Shown in pieces: positions 32,308 to 41,580 of a stretch of 64,000 nucleotides of DNA. The stretch comes from Paenarthrobacter aurescens (GTDB lineage Bacteria; Actinomycetota; Actinomycetes; Actinomycetales; Micrococcaceae): contig NZ_JAOEFX010000002.1 in assembly GCF_025421775.1 (NCBI RefSeq), positions 248,001-312,000 on the forward strand, written 5' to 3'. Both the position numbers and the translations under genes were made by a program. The notes under the pieces were generated by a model that was not told where the DNA came from, searched no databases, and saw only the letters and a program-made list of their open reading frames with translations. Position 1 is the stretch's first letter. Each line of letters starts with the position of its first letter.

Positions 32308-33473
32308 GATGTCTTCTCCAAGATGCTGCGCAACGTTGCGCAAGCTTGTTCGATGTCGGCCGGCGTGAGGTTTGCCCGCGCCGTGAGGCGAAGCCGGGAC
32401 ACCCCATCGGGGACGGACGGTGGACGGAAGCAGCCCACGCGGACGCCGGCGTTGTGCGCTGCCGTGCTGGCTGCGAGGGCCGCTTCCGCTGACGGCATGG
32501 GGACGGACTGGACTGCCCCGGCGGAACGGTCGACGCCGGTGCCGAGCCTCTCCAGCGCGGGCTTCAGGTGGGTAGCAAGGGCGGCTGCATTCCGGTGGAC
32601 GGCCGCGGCACGCCACGGCTCGGCCCTGATGACGCCGATCGCTGCAAGCGCGGCGGCTGCCGCCGGGGGAGTCAACGCGGTGTCGAAGATGAAGCTTCTG
32701 GCCCGGTTGACGAGGTGCTCCCTGAGGAGGGGTGAGCCGAGCACGGCGCCCCCTTGGCTGCCCAGGGCCTTGGACAGGGTGGCAGTGACAATGACGTGGG
32801 GATGTCCTGAAAGCCTGGTTCCCGCCACCGACCCGTGCCCTAGCCTGGTCCCGGACCCCGCGACGCCCAAACTGTGGGCTTCATCAATCAGCAGCATGGC
32901 ATCGTGGGCTTCGGCGAGCTCCAGGAGTTCGGGAAGAGGTGCCGCATCACCGCCCACGCTATAGATGGACTCCACAGCGATGAGCGCCCGCGGCTGGGTA
33001 CGGTTGGCCAGCTTCTCCGCGGCGTCTTCCACGCTGTTGTGCCTGAACTCTTGTACTTCGGAGCGACTCAGCCGGAAACCGTCGATCAGCGACGCATGGC
33101 ATTGTTCGTCGGCCACTATCAGCGTCCCCGGGCCGCCCAAGGCAGTGGTGACGCCAAGGTTCGCCAGGTAACCGGAGGAGAACACCAACGCGGCATCCAT
33201 CCCGGTCAGCTCTGCGAGTTGGCGCTCCAACTCCAGGTGCAGCTCCGTTGTGCCCGCCACCAACCGTGATGACGCAGCGCCCGTACCCCACTTCGCGATG
33301 GCTTCCCGCGCGGCATCCGCGAGCCTTGGATCGGTGGACAGCCCGAGGTAGTCGTTGCTGGCGAGATCGATCATTCCCCGGCCCGCCCCGCGAACCAACG
33401 GCGTCCTCACCAAGCCCCGGCGCTCGCGGACCCGGGCCTGCTCCTTCAGCCACTGGGTTGTTGCCGCGCTCAC
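32304..33473 (-). CDS. bioF: 8-Amino-7-oxononanoate synthase
   Basis: A 389-residue PLP enzyme of the alpha-oxoamine synthase family with LASNDYLGLSTDPRLADAA, HSLGVAGSG and the PLP lysine region TLSKALGSQGG. It condenses a pimeloyl thioester with alanine. The start is GTG 33473, whose GTGA overlaps the bioA stop; a longer frame has no biotin-synthase character. It lies between bioA and bioD. Confidence 0.94.
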   Translation of the reverse strand: MSAATTQWLKEQARVRERRGLVRTPLVRGAGRGMIDLASNDYLGLSTDPRLADAAREAIAKWGTGAASSRLVAGTTELHLELERQLAELTGMDAALVFSSGYLANLGVTTALGGPGTLIVADEQCHASLIDGFRLSRSEVQEFRHNSVEDAAEKLANRTQPRALIAVESIYSVGGDAAPLPELLELAEAHDAMLLIDEAHSLGVAGSGTRLGHGSVAGTRLSGHPHVIVTATLSKALGSQGGAVLGSPLLREHLVNRARSFIFDTALTPPAAAAALAAIGVIRAEPWRAAAVHRNAAALATHLKPALERLGTGVDRSAGAVQSVPMPSAEAALAASTAAHNAGVRVGCFRPPSVPDGVSRLRLTARANLTPADIEQACATLRSILEKTS

Positions 33474-34795
33474 GCAGCCACCCGCTGATGGGATGTTGTT
33501 TCCACGGCCGCCACCATCGCAGCCGCCATCACTCCCACCTCGGCAGTGGAAGTGATGTACGGGGGCATCGCATAGACGAGGTTCCTGAACGGGCGAACCC
33601 ACACTCCGTGCTCGACGGCGGTGCGCGTTACCGCGGTAACATCCACCGCGTCCGTTAGTTCAATGACCCCCACGGCGCCGAAAGTGCGGACGTCCGCAAC
33701 GGCGTCGAGCGTCAATGCAGGACCCAAGCCAGCCGCGAGCCCGGCACCTACACGCGCCACGTCCTCCCGCCAGGCCCCCGTGGCGAGGAGGCCCAGGCTC
33801 GCATTGGCGGCGGCGCACGCCAGGGGGTTGGCCATGAACGTGGGCCCGTGCAGGAGCGCCCCGGCCTCACCTGCGGAAACCGTGCGGGCAACGTCGCCCG
33901 TGCACAGCGTCGCCGCCAGTGTGAGGTAGCCGCCAGTGAGCGCTTTGCCGACGCACAGAATGTCCGGCACGACTCCTGCATGGTCAGCGGCAAAGAGTTC
34001 GCCTGTTCGGCCAAAGCCGGTCGCGATCTCGTCCAGGATCAGCAGCAATCCGTGGCGGTCCGCAATGCCGCGCAGTATCCGGACGCACTCGGCCGGGTAC
34101 ATGAACATGCCGCCGGCGCCTTGGAGGATGGGCTCGGCGATGATCCCAGCGAGTTCGTTGGAATGCTCCATGGCAAGGCGCTCCACGGCGACCCGCCATT
34201 CCTCGATTCCCTCGGGAGTGGCTGTTGCGGCCGCAGGCGGGCGGGGTGCGAAGACGTTGCCGGCCAGCAACCCCGGGAAGGACGAATGCATGCCATCCAC
34301 AGGATCGCAGACGCCCATGGCCGCGAACGTGTCCCCGTGGTATCCGCCGCGGATGGTCAGGAAACGTTGCCGGTTGGGTCGGCCGGTTGCCGTCTGGAAT
34401 TGCACCGCAAGTTTGAGGGCGACCTCCACCGCAATGGAGCCGGAATCTGCCAGGAACACGCGCTCCAGGCGTCTGCCCGGTTCGCCCGGCGCCATGGCCA
34501 GCAAGCCTTCGGCGAGTTCCACCGCCGGTTGGTGGGTGAGCCCGCCGAACATCACATGGCTGAAACTGGTGAGTTGGCGTTGGATGGCATCGTCCATGAC
34601 GGGGTTCCGGTATCCATGGATCACCGCCCACCACGAGGACATCGCATCCAGCACCTCGTGCGTCCGCCCCTGTTCATCGCACAGCCGCAGCGCCACGCCG
34701 TCGGCCGCTTCCACTTCCCACAGCGGCAACGTCGGAGAGGCAGGCGCATAGGGGTGCCACAACGTGGCGCGGTCGCGCTCGATCAGGGAGCTCAT
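33470..34795 (-). CDS. bioA: Adenosylmethionine-8-amino-7-oxononanoate aminotransferase
   Basis: A 441-residue class III aminotransferase with [33 protein letters not shown], the [16 protein letters not shown] aspartate region and the PLP lysine in [17 protein letters not shown]. It makes 7,8-diaminopelargonic acid. ATG 34795 overlaps the bsaP stop (ATGA). An in-frame extension to 34882 would run through bsaP and is rejected. Confidence 0.95.
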   Translation of the reverse strand: MSSLIERDRATLWHPYAPASPTLPLWEVEAADGVALRLCDEQGRTHEVLDAMSSWWAVIHGYRNPVMDDAIQRQLTSFSHVMFGGLTHQPAVELAEGLLAMAPGEPGRRLERVFLADSGSIAVEVALKLAVQFQTATGRPNRQRFLTIRGGYHGDTFAAMGVCDPVDGMHSSFPGLLAGNVFAPRPPAAATATPEGIEEWRVAVERLAMEHSNELAGIIAEPILQGAGGMFMYPAECVRILRGIADRHGLLLILDEIATGFGRTGELFAADHAGVVPDILCVGKALTGGYLTLAATLCTGDVARTVSAGEAGALLHGPTFMANPLACAAANASLGLLATGAWREDVARVGAGLAAGLGPALTLDAVADVRTFGAVGVIELTDAVDVTAVTRTAVEHGVWVRPFRNLVYAMPPYITSTAEVGVMAAAMVAAVETTSHQRVAA

Positions 34796-35022
34796 GATGC
34801 CAACCTTCCGTGCCGGGAGCAGTCCGCGGTCCACCCCAGCGGCGTCACTTGGACCTTCATGCGGCGGCGGCACTGCGGGCAAAAGCGCGGAGGCTCCATG
34901 GCCAACTGCTGCTGGCAGCTCCGGTGAGGGTCCGACGTCGGGTCCTCACCACCGCAGTGACCGCAGTACCCCTCTGTTAATACGCTGGTCGTTATTATGC
35001 TGGTCGTTAATATGCTGGTCAC
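34792..35022 (-). CDS. bsaP: Biotin synthase auxiliary protein BsaP
   Basis: A 76-residue Cys-rich protein directly after bioB (GTGA overlap). It has YCGHCGGE, a middle Cys (HRSCQQQLA), [12 protein letters not shown] and the ending [16 protein letters not shown], matching BsaP, a small iron-sulfur partner of actinobacterial BioB. It is thought to supply or protect the cluster sacrificed as sulfur donor. The N terminus carries three copies of a TSILT-like pentapeptide from a 15-bp DNA repeat, not part of the conserved core. The start is GTG 35022. Confidence 0.88.
   Translation of the reverse strand: MTSILTTSIITTSVLTEGYCGHCGGEDPTSDPHRSCQQQLAMEPPRFCPQCRRRMKVQVTPLGWTADCSRHGRLAS
34975..35019 (-). 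repeat. Three tandem 15-bp repeats at the start of bsaP
   Basis: On the coding strand the units are ACCAGCATATTAACG, ACCAGCATAATAACG and ACCAGCGTATTAACA, encoding [10 protein letters not shown] and TSVLT. They lie immediately after the bsaP start codon, at the bioB/bsaP junction, and are AT-rich compared with the surrounding DNA. Confidence 0.85.
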
Positions 35023-36068
35023 AGCGATTTCTGGAATTCCTTGATGGGCATGTTGAGCTCCACCAAGAGGTTGAGGTCGGCGTTGGCGGGGCGGCCCAGC
35101 GTCGTCAGGTAGTTACCCACGATGACAGCGTTGATGCCGCCGAGCAGGCCCTCCCGTGTGCCGAGGTCGCCGAGGGTCAGTTCGCGGCCGCCGGCATATC
35201 GGAGGACTGTGCGCGGCATGGCCAGCCGGAATGCGGCGATGGCACGGAGGGCATCCTTGCCGTCCATGATTCCTTGGTTTTCCAAGGGCGTTCCGGGGCG
35301 GGGATTGAGGAAGTTCAGCGGGACTTCATGTGGTTCAAGGGCTGCGAGCTGGGTGGCGAGTTCTGCGCGCTGCGCCAACGACTCGCCCATCCCGATCAAG
35401 GCACCGCAGCACAGTTCCATGCCGGCAGCCTTGACCATGGCGCAGGTCTCCATCCGTTCCTCGTAGCTGTGCGTGGTGACGACTTCGGGAAAGTAGCTGC
35501 GGGCCGTTTCCAGGTTGTGGTTGTACCGGTGGACGCCCCATTCGGCCAACTGGTCCACTTGGCGCTGCGTGAGCATACCCAGCGAGCAGGCGATGTTGAT
35601 GTCCACTTCTTCGTTGATGCGGTCGATCGCGAACTTGATCTGGTTCATGAGTTTGATGTCCGGCCCACGGACTGCTGCGACGATGCAGAACTCCGTGGCA
35701 CCCGTGGCGGCTGTTTCCTTGGCGGCTTTGACCAGTTCCGGGATGTCCAGCCAGACGCCGCGGACGGGGGAGTCGAACAGGCCGGACTGGCTGCAAAAGT
35801 GGCAGTCTTCTGGGCAGCCGCCGGTTTTGATGGAGATGATGCCTTCCACCTCCACGTCCTCGCCGCAGTGCTTGAGCCGAACCTCGTGGGCGAGTTGAAG
35901 GGCCGCGGGGATGGCATCGTCGGGAAGTTCGAGGATCTCCGTGAGCTGGGCCTCGTTCAGGCCCTCGCCGCGTTCGAGGACCTGCTCCCGGGCGGTGTCC
36001 AGGATGGCGTAGCCGGTTTCTTGGGCTGCTTGGGCTGCTTGGGTTTCAGGGGCTGCTTGGGTGGTCAT
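35019..36068 (-). CDS. bioB: Biotin synthase
   Basis: A 349-residue radical SAM enzyme with the cluster motif [12 protein letters not shown] (CxxxCxxC), [30 protein letters not shown] and a C-terminal [14 protein letters not shown]. It inserts sulfur into dethiobiotin. The first 17 residues are Gln/Ala-rich because of a short CCCAAGCAG repeat. It is the first gene of the operon. The 194-bp gap to the divergent NCS1 transporter gene must hold its promoter. Confidence 0.96.
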   Translation of the reverse strand: MTTQAAPETQAAQAAQETGYAILDTAREQVLERGEGLNEAQLTEILELPDDAIPAALQLAHEVRLKHCGEDVEVEGIISIKTGGCPEDCHFCSQSGLFDSPVRGVWLDIPELVKAAKETAATGATEFCIVAAVRGPDIKLMNQIKFAIDRINEEVDINIACSLGMLTQRQVDQLAEWGVHRYNHNLETARSYFPEVVTTHSYEERMETCAMVKAAGMELCCGALIGMGESLAQRAELATQLAALEPHEVPLNFLNPRPGTPLENQGIMDGKDALRAIAAFRLAMPRTVLRYAGGRELTLGDLGTREGLLGGINAVIVGNYLTTLGRPANADLNLLVELNMPIKEFQKSL

Positions 36069-36262
36069 GTCGTTGACGGTATCCGCGTTGGGGAAGGGCG
36101 ATTTTGTGGGGTGCGTACAAACCGTGGTGCCGGATTTTGGTGCAGGCCGCGCGGGGCGCTGATGCAGAAGTTACAGCTGTGAAACATGCACGTGACTGAA
36201 TTGACGCGATGCGTGACTAGCGTCGTGGACGAAGCACCCTCCCCGGACGAAAGCGACCACGA

Positions 36263-37993
36263 ATGAGTGACGACAAGACGAGTACCGCAACATTGGAGCC
36301 GACGACGGCGGCAAGCACCGCCGTCAGAACCGGCACCACGAGTGCTCCAGCAGCCGGCAACGCCGATGCAATGAGCGCAGCGAAGGAGAGCCTGGAGGAC
36401 TATACGCTCCGGTTCGCGCCGCGCTCGTACCGGAAGTGGAGCGCCGGCGTCGTGGCGACCAGCGCCCTGGGCGGCATCGCGTACCTGGCCGACTTTTCCA
36501 TCGGCGCGAACATCGGCATCGCCTACGGAACAGTGAATGCGATCTTCGGCATCATTGTGGCCGCAGTGATCATCTTCGCCACAGGCTTCCCGCTGGCCTA
36601 CTACGCCGCCCGCTACAACATCGACCTCGACCTCATAACCCGTGGCTCGGGTTTCGGGTACTACGGCTCAGTGGTCACCAACATCATCTTCGCCACCTTC
36701 ACGTTCATCTTCTTCGCCCTTGAAGGCTCCATCATGGCGCAGGGGCTGCAGCTGGGTCTGGGCATCCCGCAGTGGATTGGCTACGCAGTGTCCACCATCA
36801 TCATCATCATTCCGCTGGTGATCTACGGGATGAAGACGCTCGCCACGTTGCAGGTGTGGACCACTCCGCTGTGGCTGCTGCTCATGGTGGTCCCGGTGGG
36901 CTACTTGCTCCTTTCCCACCCGGAGAGCATCGATGCCTTCTTCGCTTTCACCGGTGCTGCCGGCGAAGGAGGCCCCAACCTGGCCTCGGTGATGCTGGCC
37001 GCAGGTGTCTGCTTGTCCCTCATGGCGCAGATCGCGGAACAGATCGACTACTTGCGCTTCATGCCGCCAAAAACGGCCGAGAACAAGGGTGCTTGGTGGC
37101 GTGCAGTGATTCTCGCAGGGCCGGGCTGGGTCATCTTCGGAGCCATCAAGCAGATCATCGGCCTGTTCATAGCGATCTACCTCATTGCCGAGCTGGACCC
37201 CGCAGCTGCTTCCTCCGCGAATGAGCCGGTCCACCAGTTCCTGGGCGTCTACGAAGAGATGATGCCGGCTTGGCTGGCGATGACCCTGGCCGTGGTCTTG
37301 GTGGTCATCTCGCAGATCAAGATCAACGTCACCAACGCGTATTCCGGCTCGCTTGCCTGGACCAACTCCTTCACCCGCATCACCAAGACCTACCCGGGCC
37401 GCATGGTGTTCGTGGTGGTGAACCTGGTGATCGCGCTGATCCTCATGGAATCGAATATGTTCGAGTTCCTGAACACCATCCTGGGCTTCTACGCCAACTG
37501 CGCCATGGCCTGGGTTGTCACCGTGGCCTCTGATATCGCGATCAACAAGTATCTGCTGAAGATCTCGCCCAAGGCTCCCGAGTTCCGTCGGGGCATGCTG
37601 TACGCCGTGAATCCGGTGGGCTTCGTTTCCATGCTGGTCTCAGCCGGGGTCTCCATTGCGGTGTTCTTCGGGGCGTTCGGATCCGCCGTCCAGCCGTTCT
37701 CGCCCATTTTCGCGGTGGGCTTGGCGCTGATTCTTCCGCCCGTCCTGGCCCTTGCCACGAAGGGCCGCTACTACCTGCGGCGCACCGACGATGGCATTGA
37801 CCTGCCGATGTTCGACGCCGACGGCAACCCGAGCGACGCGAAGCTCCTCTGCCACGTCACCGGCCTGGAGTTCGAACGCCCGGACATGCTCCGGTCGGGT
37901 CAGGACGGGCCCGACGGCGAACCCCAGTACATCTCGTCCCTCGCCCTATCCACGGACAAGACGGGCAGGCTGGTGCTCCCGGCCCAGAAATAG
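36263..37993 (+). CDS. NCS1-family purine/pyrimidine-type permease
   Basis: A 576-residue transporter with a hydrophilic N-terminal tail (about 1-55), around 12 transmembrane helices from residue 65 on and a C-terminal soluble tail. LRFAPRSYRKWSAG and GSGFGYYGSVVTN match the cytosine/purine permease (NCS1) family. It should symport a nucleobase-like compound or a related vitamin. It is divergent from bioB, but a role in biotin or precursor uptake is only speculation. A strong terminator follows at 38079-38114. Confidence 0.85.
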   Translation: MSDDKTSTATLEPTTAASTAVRTGTTSAPAAGNADAMSAAKESLEDYTLRFAPRSYRKWSAGVVATSALGGIAYLADFSIGANIGIAYGTVNAIFGIIVAAVIIFATGFPLAYYAARYNIDLDLITRGSGFGYYGSVVTNIIFATFTFIFFALEGSIMAQGLQLGLGIPQWIGYAVSTIIIIIPLVIYGMKTLATLQVWTTPLWLLLMVVPVGYLLLSHPESIDAFFAFTGAAGEGGPNLASVMLAAGVCLSLMAQIAEQIDYLRFMPPKTAENKGAWWRAVILAGPGWVIFGAIKQIIGLFIAIYLIAELDPAAASSANEPVHQFLGVYEEMMPAWLAMTLAVVLVVISQIKINVTNAYSGSLAWTNSFTRITKTYPGRMVFVVVNLVIALILMESNMFEFLNTILGFYANCAMAWVVTVASDIAINKYLLKISPKAPEFRRGMLYAVNPVGFVSMLVSAGVSIAVFFGAFGSAVQPFSPIFAVGLALILPPVLALATKGRYYLRRTDDGIDLPMFDADGNPSDAKLLCHVTGLEFERPDMLRSGQDGPDGEPQYISSLALSTDKTGRLVLPAQK

Positions 37994-38078
37994 CCCCACC
38001 CAACCCAACTGAGTCGCAGTCAGGCGTGTTTCGAGCCGTCAAAACGCGCCTCACCGCTACCTACTTGGGTCCACGCAA

Positions 38079-38114
38079 AACGCCCCGGCTTCCCAAGAAG
38101 GGAGCCGGGGCGTT
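38079..38114. terminator. Bidirectional stem-loop terminator
   Basis: AACGCCCCGGCTTCCC (38079-38094) and GGGAGCCGGGGCGTT (38100-38114) form a 15-bp GC-rich stem with one bulged T and a 5-nt loop. It lies between the convergent NCS1 transporter and CsbD-like genes, flanked by an A-rich left side. It should stop transcription from both directions. Confidence 0.85.
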
Positions 38115-38147
38115 CTGCTGTGTGTTTATTCTGTGTTGCTATGCGGC

Positions 38148-38333
38148 TTACTTGTCGAAGGCGTCCTTTGCGGCGTCCTTGACGTTCTCGCCTGCCTGCT
38201 TGGTCTTGGCTGCCGCCTGATCAGCGACACCCTCAGCCTGCAGTTTCTCGTTGTTGGTGGCGTCTCCCAAGGCTTCCTTCGCCTTGCCGGAAACTTCCTG
38301 TGCCTTGTTGCTGATCTTGTCTCCGAGTCCCAT
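38148..38333 (-). CDS. CsbD-family stress protein
   Basis: A 61-residue protein starting MGLGDKISNKAQEVSGKAKE, the typical CsbD opening, with repeated Lys/Ala helical segments. Family members are abundant, general-stress-induced small proteins of unknown function. ATG 38333 has AAGGAGG 5 nt upstream; an in-frame ATG at 38366 lacks a site. Confidence 0.88.
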   Translation of the reverse strand: MGLGDKISNKAQEVSGKAKEALGDATNNEKLQAEGVADQAAAKTKQAGENVKDAAKDAFDK

Positions 38334-38441
38334 AGGCCCTCCTTCGATGTAATCCAACGCTGACAATTGCTAGGCTAACGAGCAATTCTGGGTACTTCCT
38401 GAACGAGTTCCACGAACAGTCAGGATGCTTACACTGAGAGC

Positions 38442-39428
38442 ATGGCTGAGGAGATCCGGAACGAACAAACGGAGCAAACAGACCTTGACGAGGACATTGC
38501 GATGGCCTTGGTCAACAATGTGGTCTCCGGGTCCTACGACCTCGATGACCAGTCCTCGGACCCCCGCACCAAATACCCGTCGGAAGAGTTCGAACCACAA
38601 ACCCAGGATTACCCGGGCTGGACCGAGGCCATGAACCCGCGCCCCGATCACGGCGAGCAAAGCTATGTGGGGCACAACCGTATGCTGGGCCGCCGAACCC
38701 TGATCACCGGCGGTGACAGTGGGATCGGTAAAGCCGTGGCAATTGCTTTTGCCCGTGAAGGTGCGGACGTCGCTTTCACCTATTTGCCTGAAGAAGAGCA
38801 GGACGCCGAGCACACGGTCCAGCTGATCGAAGACGCCGGCAGCAGGGCGCTGGCGCTGCCCGGTGACTTGCGCGACGAAGAGTTCTGCCAGGAAGTCATT
38901 GCCCAAACGGTCGAAGAATTCGGTGGACTCAACGTCCTGGTCAACAACGCCGGATTCCAAATGACCACGAGCCGGGGAATCGAAGACCTCAGTACCGAAC
39001 AGTTCGATCAAACCTTCAAAACCAATGTCTACGCACTGTTCTGGCTCACCAAGGCAGCATTGCCGCATTTGAAGCCCGGCGCCGCGATCATCAACACCTC
39101 ATCCGTCCAGGGTTACCATCCAAGCCCATCACTGATCGACTATGCAGCCACGAAAGCAGCCATCAACAGCATGACCTTCTCCCTGGCGGAGTCACTTGGG
39201 CCTCAGGGGATCCGGGTCAACGCTGTGGCGCCGGGTCCTGTGTGGACGCCACTGCAGCCGCCCACCCAGCCCGCGGACAAGATCCAAAAGTTTGGCCAGG
39301 ACACCCCGCTGGGCCGCGCGGGGCAACCTGCCGAACTTGCCGGTAGCTACGTCCTGCTGGCCACGGAGGAATCAAGCTACATTTCCGGATCTGTCATTGG
39401 CGTCACCGGAGGTAAACACCTGGCCTAG
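38442..39428 (+). CDS. SDR oxidoreductase, stress-associated (YghA/YhdF-like)
   Basis: A 328-residue classical SDR with a long N-terminal extension (about 1-80, ending PRPDHGEQSYVGHNRMLG). The cofactor motif is TLITGGDSGIGKAVA. VNNAGFQM, a catalytic Ser (NTSSVQGY) and YAATK follow. The extension is typical of the YghA/YhdF group often induced with general stress genes, in keeping with the adjacent csbD-like gene. Substrate unknown. Confidence 0.88.
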   Translation: MAEEIRNEQTEQTDLDEDIAMALVNNVVSGSYDLDDQSSDPRTKYPSEEFEPQTQDYPGWTEAMNPRPDHGEQSYVGHNRMLGRRTLITGGDSGIGKAVAIAFAREGADVAFTYLPEEEQDAEHTVQLIEDAGSRALALPGDLRDEEFCQEVIAQTVEEFGGLNVLVNNAGFQMTTSRGIEDLSTEQFDQTFKTNVYALFWLTKAALPHLKPGAAIINTSSVQGYHPSPSLIDYAATKAAINSMTFSLAESLGPQGIRVNAVAPGPVWTPLQPPTQPADKIQKFGQDTPLGRAGQPAELAGSYVLLATEESSYISGSVIGVTGGKHLA

Positions 39429-39447
39429 CTGCTTGGTCCGGGCGCAA

Positions 39448-40623
39448 TCATGGCTTGAGGACCACCTTGATGCAACCATCCTGCTTCTTCTGGAACTTCT
39501 CGTAGAGTTCGGGTGCCTCATCAAGGGAGCCGGTGTGGGTGACCAAGTGCATGACTCCCAGCGGATCGGCGTCGTCCTCTACCAAGGGGAGCAGTGTGTC
39601 AGTCCAGCTGCGCACATTGCATTGGCCCATGCGGAGCTGGATCTGCTTATCGAACATGGTCATCAGGGGCATGGGGTCGGCCTGGCCGCCATAGACGCCA
39701 CTCAGTGAAATCGTGCCTCCGCGGCGCACCATATCCACGGCAGTATGGAGCGCAGCAAGCCGATCCACGCTCATGGTTTCCATGGCAACCTGGGCCGGCT
39801 TGTCCGGAAGCAGGGAGACGGCCCGGTGAAGGAACGACGCCACGGGGGAGCCGTGCGCTTCCATGCCCACCGCGTCCACCACTCCGTCCGGACCACGGCC
39901 CAGCGTCTCCTCCCGGATCTTCCCCGCAACGTCCGAACTGTAATCCATGGTCTCTATGCCATGCGCCTCAGCCATCGCACGCCGCTCCGGGACCGGGTCC
40001 ACGCCAATCACCCGGAAACCCTTGTGGACACCAATTCTGGCGGCAAATTGACCCACAGGGCCCAGGCCCAGCACGGCAAGCGTGCCGCCCTCCGGAACGT
40101 TGGCGTACTCAACTCCCTGCCAGGCAGTGGGGAGAATGTCCGAGAGGAAGAGATAGCGCTCGTCCGGGGCGTCCGAGTCGACTTTCACGGGGCCGTAATC
40201 GGCAAACGGGACGCGCAGGAATTGCGCCTGGCCACCTGGGACGGAGCCATAAAGTTCTGAGTAGCCAAAGAGCGCCGCACCTGACCCTTTTGCCGTGACC
40301 TGGGTGGTTTCGCATTGCGACTGGAGGCCCTGGTTGCACATGAAGCAATGTCCGCAGGAGATGTTGAAGGGGACAACCACGCGGTCGCCCTTCCTGAGCC
40401 GGTGAACCCCGGAGCCGACTTCTTCCACGATTCCCATCGGCTCATGGCCAATTACGTCGCCCTTATGCATGTAAGGGCCCAGCACTTCGTACAAATGAAG
40501 GTCCGAGCCGCAAATGGCCGTGGAGGTAATTCGGACAATTGCGTCCGTGGGTTCCTGGACGGCGGGATCGGGTACGTCTTCGACACTGAGTGAGCGCCGG
40601 CCTTGCCATGTCACTGCTTTCAC
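39448..40623 (-). CDS. Zinc-dependent alcohol dehydrogenase (glutathione-independent formaldehyde-type)
   Basis: A 391-residue medium-chain dehydrogenase. The catalytic zinc region is AICGSDLHLYEV and GHEPMGIVEEVG. The structural zinc cysteines are in CGHCFMCNQGLQSQC and the cofactor motif is VLGLGPVGQFAARIG. It belongs to the branch that includes threonine and glutathione-independent formaldehyde dehydrogenases. GTG 40623 with AGGGAG 8 nt upstream is chosen over longer frames. It converges on the SDR gene. Confidence 0.88.
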   Translation of the reverse strand: MKAVTWQGRRSLSVEDVPDPAVQEPTDAIVRITSTAICGSDLHLYEVLGPYMHKGDVIGHEPMGIVEEVGSGVHRLRKGDRVVVPFNISCGHCFMCNQGLQSQCETTQVTAKGSGAALFGYSELYGSVPGGQAQFLRVPFADYGPVKVDSDAPDERYLFLSDILPTAWQGVEYANVPEGGTLAVLGLGPVGQFAARIGVHKGFRVIGVDPVPERRAMAEAHGIETMDYSSDVAGKIREETLGRGPDGVVDAVGMEAHGSPVASFLHRAVSLLPDKPAQVAMETMSVDRLAALHTAVDMVRRGGTISLSGVYGGQADPMPLMTMFDKQIQLRMGQCNVRSWTDTLLPLVEDDADPLGVMHLVTHTGSLDEAPELYEKFQKKQDGCIKVVLKP

Positions 40624-40755
40624 GATTGGTACTCCCTGCGTTTCGGCTGGGTGGGTCCCTCGCTGCTGGAGACCCTCCCAGCGAAGCAGAGATGGCATCG
40701 GCGCACAAGGCCACCGAGCCTCGACACCTCCATGGGGCGGGCCTGGATTGAGGCT

Positions 40756-40959
40756 ATGAGCGAAGAGCCGAGCGAAACCGAAGTGACGGCATCCGAAGCG
40801 TCGGAGTCCGAGGTGCCTGCCGCCGTCGAGCATGAGAACGGTGCCGCGGGTACAGGCGACTTCACTACCGAACTGGACCCCACCTTTGTTCCCGACGAGA
40901 GTGGGGAAACGCCGGAAGAGAAGCGCGCCAGGGAGCACCCTGAGGCGATGGGCAGCTAA
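40756..40959 (+). CDS. Small acidic hypothetical protein
   Basis: A 67-residue, strongly acidic, probably disordered protein (MSEEPSETEV, later FVPDESGETPEEKRAREHPE). No domain is seen. The start codon is preceded only by a weak GAGG, so the exact start is uncertain. It is divergent from the zinc dehydrogenase gene. Confidence 0.5.
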   Translation: MSEEPSETEVTASEASESEVPAAVEHENGAAGTGDFTTELDPTFVPDESGETPEEKRAREHPEAMGS

Positions 40960-41042
40960 AAATCCATAAGGAATCTGACCATCGGTGTTAACATGGTGGG
41001 CAAGGGAGAGTTTCGGGCAGAGATGACCGAGGAGTGTCCGCA

Positions 41043-41474
41043 TTGCCGTCCATGAAAAATCCTCTGGTTCCCGGTGACGCAACCCGTCCCCATGCCGAAC
41101 CCCTTCTGTGCCGCCGCTGCCGGTCCGCGGATCGCCTGCACCTGGAAACCATTGAATCCATTGAGCCGCATGCCGGCGAATTGATGGTGTGGGTGTCCTA
41201 TACCTGCCAGGCTTGCGAAGCCTCCTATGCCCACAATGCAGCGTTCCATGACGTTGCCGCGATCCTCAATCGCAACGGAAGCATGTCCGGATTGCTCCAG
41301 TTCGGTGGGATGTATTTTCACTGCGGCGAACCCATGACGTTCGCGAAGTCGTCCGCCCGGAGCGTGTATGCCCCTTTGACCACCGAAGACGTGGATGATG
41401 GCCTGTTGGACGTGTATCTGAAGACGCGCGTCATTCAGTGCCGGTGCGGCTTCCGGATGGAGCTGCCGGCCTAG
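41043..41474 (+). CDS. Hypothetical protein with two zinc-ribbon-like Cys pairs
   Basis: A 143-residue protein with LLCRRCRSADRLHLE and YTCQACEASYAHNA near the N terminus and CRCGFRMELPA at the end, suggesting zinc binding. TTG 41043 is preferred because GAGGAG lies 8 nt upstream; GTG 41034 and ATG 41052 are alternatives. No known family was recognised. Confidence 0.68.
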   Translation: MPSMKNPLVPGDATRPHAEPLLCRRCRSADRLHLETIESIEPHAGELMVWVSYTCQACEASYAHNAAFHDVAAILNRNGSMSGLLQFGGMYFHCGEPMTFAKSSARSVYAPLTTEDVDDGLLDVYLKTRVIQCRCGFRMELPA

Positions 41475-41580
41475 GGGCCCTCTGTTTTGAGATGCCCCGA
41501 TTGGGGTACACCTCGAGTACCAAGCACAGCGTGGGCCACGAGCGGCGCCCATAAAAGCCGTTCACAGGGAGGTAATCCAC

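Noticed and set aside
36263..37993. Linking the NCS1 permease to the cytosine deaminase gene as a cytosine salvage unit
   Set aside because: The genes are 18 kb apart, in different contexts, with strong terminators between them.
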